Of a DNA stretch of 64,000 nt, positions 58,692 to 64,000 are shown one piece after another. Positions within the stretch are counted from its first letter, which is position 1; each line of letters begins with the position of its first letter. The notes beneath the pieces were generated by a model, which saw only the letters and a program-made list of their open reading frames with translations, was not told the origin of the DNA and did no database searches. Position numbers and translations under genes: made by a program. This stretch comes from Rhipidocladum racemiflorum (taxonomy: Eukaryota; Streptophyta; Magnoliopsida; Poales; Poaceae), in contig CM070581.1 in the NCBI GenBank assembly GCA_036346355.1, positions 44,225,849 to 44,289,848 of the forward strand. The letters are read 5' to 3'.

Positions 58692-60439
58692 ATTCATAAG
58701 CTCCTTGTTCCAGAACTAACGAAAAAATTGGCACCCATGTGCCTCATGCACCACCTGCTCTTCAGGTCTGGCCACTTTACTGCTCCTAGGACGTTGAACC
58801 CTTGTTGCATATCCACGATCGCCCTTAGCAGCCCTGCATGTTAGTCATGGATGACACAAACGTCAGGTCGATCCTGAACAATTGCCAGCTTGACTCTTTC
58901 AAGGAAGCTGTCTGTGTTTTCCCTCTCCACGAAGGCCAATGCGACAGGTAGAACCTGGTTGTTCGCGTCCACCACGATCGCAGTTAGAATCTGGCCCTTG
59001 TACTTCCCTGTGAGGAATGTACTGTCCATGCAAATGACCGAGCGACAGTGTCGAAACACATTTATGCATGCGCCAAGGGTGAAGAAGGCCCGCTGCAAGA
59101 CCCACTTACCAACGCACACACCATCCGCGGGAAACTCCGCAAGGTCGATGATTGTACCGGAATTCCTACGTGATATTGCCCTGAGCAAATGGGGAATATT
59201 CTTGTAGGAAACCTCGTATGTCCCGAATCGTATTTTCAAAGCTATCCTTTTTTGCTCTCCATGCTTTTCCGTAGCTAGTTTTGTACTGAAACCTCTCCTC
59301 CACGGCTGTGATTATAGATCGAGGCTGTAGGTTTGGATTCTCCATGATCTGACCATAAAACACATTTGCCACCCAGGTGGACGACAGATTGCGGTGTTCC
59401 TGCTCCGCTTCCTCCAGTTCACAGTTATGCTCCATCACTATGGAACATTTCCAATAGTCCTTCCACTTCCCCTTGTATGCATGCACCCGCCATGGGCACG
59501 AATCAAGTATGCATTTCACGTTGTACTCCTTTTTGCTAGACTTCACTACCCTGAATTGCCACCGATGAGACATTGCCCAATACTTCACCGCATTCATCAC
59601 AGCTTCCTTATCTTTATATATGGCCCCCTACGTGACCTCGTTCTCATGATACTCCCATGCATCACTGTTCCCTTCATTCATTGTTAGGTTTTTGAAATTA
59701 TAATTACTCCACGCACCAGGGATAGACACCTCAGGAGTATTGTCTTCCTCATCTGAGTTTTCGCCATCAGGGACTTCCTCATCCGCATGGTCCTCCTCCT
59801 CCATCATGTCAACTATGTCCTCCACCTCCTCCCCCTCGTCGGTGACCCCCCGCGCCTCCATGGCTGTCTCCTCGCCCCCTCGATCCCCTCACCACCGCCA
59901 ATTTCATGTCTCCCGTCTCTGCGCTCCTCGCCACCTTCATCATCGCATTCTTGCATATTTGTCTTCCCCTCCTCCATAATATCTACCCTGACGTCACAAA
60001 CTTCCGACACCGATGGAGCTACCGTGTAGCACTATACCAGCAACATGAGCGGCCAGCCCCGCTCTACGGCATACCCAACATAGCTCCTCCACGATGATGT
60101 CGTGTTAATAGGAATCAACTCTCCATAAAAACAGTGTTGCGCACGGCTTACTATTGCTCCAACCCACAACCGAACAGTCTGCACATCCAAATTGAACATC
60201 TGAAACCTCCACTCCAACAAAGCCCTGTATGTCCTATCGCTTGGTCTAGATATGCCCCGTACAACTCTTGAAAATGATGACAAATCCACTCCATCGGCCC
60301 CCTGTGCTATCTCCCCATCTCCATAAAATATTTGAAAATACAATTTGTCTGACATGCTGCCTGCAACGTCGAACCAAGAAATTCATCAGTTGTCTACCCT
60401 TAAAACTGCATATCTACATGATATATCATACTTCCTTTA

Positions 60440-60930
60440 ATTTCTATGTCGCTACCGCTAAATCGCTGAGCCGCTGTGTCGTGGCAGATAACGGCAGTGA
60501 CAGCAGTAACAAAAACGTTGCCATGACAGCTCCTATCGCTAAGTTGCTAAGTCGCTAAATCGTTAAAATGCTAAGTTGCTAAATCGATAAGTCGGTAAAA
60601 CGCTGAGTCGTTAAATCGCTAAGTCACTAAGTTGCTAAAACGCTAAGTCGCTATAACGTTGAGTCGCTAAGTCCTTAAATCGCTAAAACGCTACATCGCT
60701 AAATCACTATAACGCTGTCGCTAAAACGCTAAGTCGATAAAATGCTGAGTCGCTAAAACACTAAGCCGCTGAGTCTCTAAAACGCTAAGTCGCTAAATCG
60801 CTAAGTCGATATATCGCTAAAATGCTGAGTTGCTAAAACGTTGAGTTGCTGAGTCGCTAAGTCGCTAAATCGCTAAAATGCTAAGCCGCTGAGTCACTGA
60901 AATGCTAGGTCGCTAATTAATCTAATCGCT
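60440..60930. repeat. 9-bp minisatellite, GCTAAATCG / GCTAAGTCG
   Basis: About 490 bp of degenerate 8-10-bp units: GCTAAATC, GCTAAGTC, GCTAAAAC, GCTGAGTC. It lies between the transposase start codon and the MULE right end. No coding frame is credible. Confidence 0.85.
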
Positions 60931-60959
60931 AATTAAAATCAAACGAACAAGAAAATTAC

Positions 60960-61055
60960 CTGCGACAGCCTTCTCCTCCTCTTCTTCTTCCTCCTCCTCC
61001 TCCTCCTCTTCTTCTTCCTTCTCCTTTTCTTTCTCTCTTCTTCCTCTCTTCTTTC

Positions 61056-61087
<32 letters not shown>

Positions 61088-61125
61088 TCCTCTTCTTCTT
61101 TCTTTCTTTCCTCTCCTCTTCTGCT
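60960..61125. repeat. CT-rich microsatellite (CTT/CTTT/TCC)
   Basis: Polypyrimidine tract of TTC, TCC and CTTT repeats. The minus-strand 82-aa Glu/Lys ORF across it is translated simple sequence, not a gene. Confidence 0.9.
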
Positions 61126-61330
61126 TCGGTCGCTAGGAGGGAGGGGGCAGGATAAAGTGGTGCTGGGCACCTATCGCGCTAGTCTGGGGCAATCGCCCCT
61201 TATTGGGGCGATTGGTCAAACGGCGTCAGTAAACGCTACCATGGCAACACTTTTCCCTGCCACGGCAGAGAAATCGCTCGAGGATGGGGCGATCGCCCCA
61301 GTAATGGGCGACGGGAGCTCATTTCTGCTA

Positions 61331-61772
61331 TTTGTTTTTCCTTCAATTAATTTTGAAAACAAGATTTAAAATATATATTAAATCAAAAAAAAATTCATCT
61401 CTTCAATCTGGTGGCCCATGCTGCCACAACCCAAGACAACATCGTCTCTGGAGTCTGGACGTGCGTGCCAACATCAGCACCAGAGCAACACCTAAATATG
61501 TTCTCGCTAAAGAATTGGTAAAGATACTCTCAAATTAGTGCCTTTTCGTATCACAATTGTATTAGATGATTTCTCTCGTTGTTGTACAAGGTACACACTC
61601 ATGTACATGTAAGTTGTATATATTCTAAAGCAATACAATGGTACATGTGTGATTATATGTCAATCTTTCACTGTTTACGGTACAGCTTATTTTGAACTCA
61701 ATAAAGCATGCCAGTATATGTTGGCTTTCTTTTTAGAAAGCAATTCTAGACTATCCTTGCCCAAAGTTTGAC
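61331..61772. other. Unassigned sequence beyond the MULE
   Basis: AT-rich DNA with no gene or repeat that I recognise. Confidence 0.4.
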
Positions 61773-61775
61773 TAA

Positions 61776-61992
61776 GGGTGTGTTTGGTTGCCTCTACAAA
61801 GCTATACATGTATGAGATGGTTTTTAAAAAAAGTCATTCATGTGTTTGGTTGCTTGAATAGAACCATCCCATCCTGGATCAAGTGATACAAATTTGAGAA
61901 ATATTCTCTCTAGATGCTGAACCATCCCATTCACCCAAAATAATAGAACCAAATGGTACAGTACCCTCCCATCCCATCAACCAAACATACCC
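61776..61992. mobile_element. Tourist-like MITE, 217 bp
   Basis: Ends GGGTGTGTTTGGTTG and CAACCAAACATACCC (complementary with one mismatch), flanked by TAA at 61773-61775 and 61993-61995. It contains AACCATCCCATTC-type internal repeats. The TAA duplication and terminal sequence fit Tourist/PIF-Harbinger MITEs. Confidence 0.9.
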
Positions 61993-61995
61993 TAA

Positions 61996-62700
61996 TTGTA
62001 ATCTTTAACATATGCGCCGAACATACTGGGTCCTAAATCCTAATTGAAGCTAAGTGTACATCAAGGATAGGGCTATCTACATATATTTACCTCAGCTACG
62101 AGCTACACATCACTACCTGCCGAATTGCACTCGGGAATGCTCAATGTTCCCAACCACACACATTACCGTACTAACGCTTGTTCTCTGCTGTTACACTCAT
62201 CTCTTTTTGTAAACAGTAGCTCTCTACATCGAATTAGAGTTTTTGTGAGATATAGTATGAATATACAGTCTCAGGAACGAAGAAGCCATGGGATACAGTA
62301 GCATTTATGCCTACTAAATTTGGCAACCGTCTTTATAGTTCCGCGCATAACTGCAGATGTAAGTACCTACCATTTGACGACACAATTTCCTTCTTCTAAT
62401 CATAATTGTTTTAGACCTTCCATTGACTTCCCTTTTGGTTTACCTATCAATCGGTATCCTCAATTGATCCACATTTTTTTTTCATGATTCTACCTTGAAG
62501 TAACTCGGATGACTCCACCTCAAAGTGATAATCACAACCTTTAAGTTCAAACAATCTCACAAATATTAGATTTTTTTTTTTAATCTGGGAACATACAAAA
62601 CTCCTATCGAATGTGCGATGTGCTCTATCATACATCTCCAATGTAATTGTTTCCACTACAATAATTGCATATTTCTTGCAATCTACCAAGTGAACAGTTC
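61996..62700. other. Unassigned sequence with one unrecognised ORF
   Basis: The minus-strand 80-codon ORF (62447-62689; MVDCKKYAIIVVETITLEMY) matches nothing I recognise and may be a chance frame. The interval carries no repeat end that I can see. Confidence 0.35.
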
Positions 62701-63225
62701 TGTGACACTACGGTATGGTGTGACATTATAGAATGTGAAATTAGAGATTAAAACCTTTCGGCTTGAGGTTTACTCGCGTTTTTGGGCCGTTTGAAGTGTT
62801 GTGACACCGCGGAGTGTCGTAACCTTATTCAACGTGCGTGTTATGGTCAAAAACAGTATGAGATGTGGAAATAAGGTTAAAACCATAAGGTTTGGAGGTT
62901 TATAACGTTTCCGGGCCGTTTCCGGGGTTTTGGGCCTTCCCGGGGGATTTTGGGCCTTAAAGAGGGGGTTGTGGGCTTTAGTGGGATGGAGTAGGAATCC
63001 ATTTAGGATTAGAAAAGGGGCTTGGGCTGGTAAAAAGGGGGGTTCCCTGCCCTTGGTGCGCCCCCACCCCTGCTGCCCTCCCCTTTGGTGCGCCCCACTC
63101 CTCCCCCTTGGCCCTAGCCGCCACCTCCCCTCTCCCTCCCCCATTGGCCGTGCGCCCCCTTGCCCTTGCCCTCTCCACCTCCCCACCTCTCCTCCACCCC
63201 CTTGCTGCCCTAGGGTGGCCTCCTG
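62701..63225 (+). mobile_element. Second copy of the TGTGACACTACGG LTR, truncated
   Basis: Homologous to 12233-12690: TGTGACACTACGG start, TGTGACACC..GGAGTGTCGTAACC, GGGCCGTTTCCGGGG, and a C-rich segment ending GGGTGGCCTCC. It is broken at 63226 by a TGTAACACCCC LTR. Confidence 0.65.
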
Positions 63226-64000
63226 TAACACCCCAAAATTTTGCTTTTCTTAAATTCATGTGTGATTTGGCACTTTGGTGAATTTTTGGAATTTTCTGGA
63301 ATTTATTTGGATTTATTTGGAATTTATTTGAATTTATTCCATTTTAAAATAATTAAAGAATTTAACTTTGCAAATAAAATTTTGTTGGAGATATTTTATT
63401 TGAGTCCAAAATGTTCCAAAATATTTTCCAGAATTTTTCTGGAATTTTTCTGAGTCTTTTGCTATTTTTAATGATTTAATTGAATTTCTGAGAATTTAAT
63501 TGGATTAATTAAATTGAGTTGGTTTTACTGTTCCTCCGACCGAACCCGAGTCCGAGTCAGACTCGAGTCCGACTCGCACCAGTTGGTCCAAATTAACCGC
63601 CGCTCGTAACCCAAACCAGCGTGGCTGGATCTTGATCCAACGGCCACGATTGAGCCACGTCGTCGGACCCGAGCCCGACCGAGCCAGCCAGCTCGCCCGA
63701 GTCCGACCCGAACCCTAGCTCGTGACCGTTGGATTGAGATCCAACGGCTCACGTTGATCCACGTCACCCAATCCGAATGGGATTCGGACTCCGCCGCCGC
63801 AGCCGTGTCGACCTCGGTCTCCACGCGATACACGGAAGCCGAGGCCCCTATTTATTGCGCTGTCGCCGCCATCGTGAAGCCCGCTTCATTGCGCACCCGT
63901 AGCCCTAACTCACCTCGTCTGAGCCGCCGTGGTTGCGCCGCTAGAGCTCGCCGAAGTTAGGAGAAGGAGCCGCCGCGGTTTTTCGCCGATAACCGCCGTC
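63226..64000 (+). mobile_element. Start of another Tekay-type gypsy LTR (copy F)
   Basis: TGTAACACCCCAAAATTTTGC at 63226, then the same AT-rich start, GC-rich block, ATCCAACGG motifs and CTATTTATTGCG TATA-like box (about 63848) as copies A-C. It runs off the window end. It lies inside the TGTGACAC-family LTR. ORFs here resemble those in copy B's GC-rich block and are not supported as genes. Confidence 0.85.

Larger units (their letters stand above)
56460..60355 (-). pseudogene. MuDR-type MULE transposase, interrupted
   Basis: Minus strand from MSDKLYFQIFYGDGEIAQ (60355), typical of MULE N-termini, through an acidic linker (DDIVDMMEEEDHADEE-like) to the MuDR DNA-binding region (59600-59170; VKYWAMSHRWQFRVVKS, CILDSCPWRVHAYKG). 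The catalytic core follows: VICMDSTFLTGKYKGQILTA (first Asp) and VCVIHD-stop-HAGLL (second Asp), WCMRHMGANFF, then after an insertion (about 57362-58691) NMFKRLCKQN and FDALWRTLDE. It ends with a SWIM zinc finger (CECSCQ...LPCSHVIA, 56720-56640). Premature stops and frameshifts show it is dead. Gene order suggests the PMD gene was downstream on the same strand. Confidence 0.85.
50540..61330. mobile_element. Large decayed MULE with transposase, PMD and GRF-like genes
   Basis: Bounds are approximate. Left end: tandem repeats at 50545-50730, then GGGCGATCGCTCC motifs (51110-51180). Right end: GCTAAATCG minisatellite, then GGGGCGATCGCCCC motifs (61190-61300). Both ends share GTTGCCATGACA (50560 and 60517) and GCGATTTCTC/GCGATTTCGC segments, which suggests long degenerate terminal inverted repeats. 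Cargo: GRF-like gene (+), PMD gene (-), transposase (-). It carries a solo LTR and a copia fragment as later insertions. Removing those leaves about 8 kb. A target duplication was not found. Confidence 0.65.

Noticed and set aside
60922..61170. 82-aa Glu/Lys-rich ORF as a coiled-coil protein
   Set aside because: Translated CTT/CCT microsatellite.
1..64000. tRNA, rRNA or organellar segments
   Set aside because: No cloverleaf with matching anticodon arm or rRNA motif was recognised by eye; TGGTATCAGAGC sites are retrotransposon primer binding sites.

Overview
This is nuclear DNA from a plant, almost certainly a grass. The evidence is the dense nesting of LTR retrotransposons, a LEA_2 desiccation-type gene with plant splice sites, Tourist-like MITEs with TAA target duplications, a MULE carrying a plant mobile domain (PMD) gene, and CACTA subterminal repeats. 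The large Tekay-type gypsy family (3.2-3.6 kb LTRs starting TGTAACA, an extra ORF before gag) resembles the rice RIRE3/RIRE8 type, so Oryza or a relative is my best guess; the sequence alone does not prove the species.

Layout. 1-5760: CACTA-type subterminal repeat DNA, including 4.6 tandem copies of a ~957-bp unit made of palindromes. 5865-6245: a ~110-bp tandem repeat. 6660-6978: a fragment of another gypsy LTR. 6979-30225: a head-to-head pair of Tekay-type gypsy fragments (copy A on the minus strand, copy B on the plus strand) separated by a ~1.06-kb LTR of another family. Copy B's LTR has internal sequence on both sides (pol upstream, PBS and gag downstream) and is split by a complete 10,151-bp SIRE/Maximus copia element with GATTA duplications. 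30226-33294: a truncated Tat/RIRE2-type gypsy fragment on the minus strand. 33560-34977: remnants of other LTRs. 34981-35268: a MITE.

The one clear host gene is a two-domain LEA_2 (LEA14-like) gene, with coding exons at 47247-48179 and 50168-50173. A GC-rich, UTR-like exon at about 35480-35616 ends in a good donor and may be its first exon. If so, the 5'-UTR intron has absorbed a Reina-type gypsy element (38472-46885, TATCA duplications), which itself holds a truncated third Tekay-type copy (C, minus strand).

Downstream of the gene, about 50540-61330, lies a large decayed MULE with a three-gene cargo: a MuDR-type transposase (minus), a spliced PMD gene (minus) and a GRF-like zinc-finger gene (plus). 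It has been invaded by a solo LTR (53964-55359, GAGGT duplications) and by a copia gag fragment flanked by inverted LTR copies. 61776-61992 is a second MITE. The window ends in LTRs of the two families seen earlier.

No tRNA, rRNA or CRISPR features were seen. Nearly all transposon coding sequence is broken. The observations I rate highest are a conserved, apparently spliced acidic reading frame inside the Tekay-type LTRs, the PMD/GRF/transposase composition of the MULE, and the palindrome array at the left edge.
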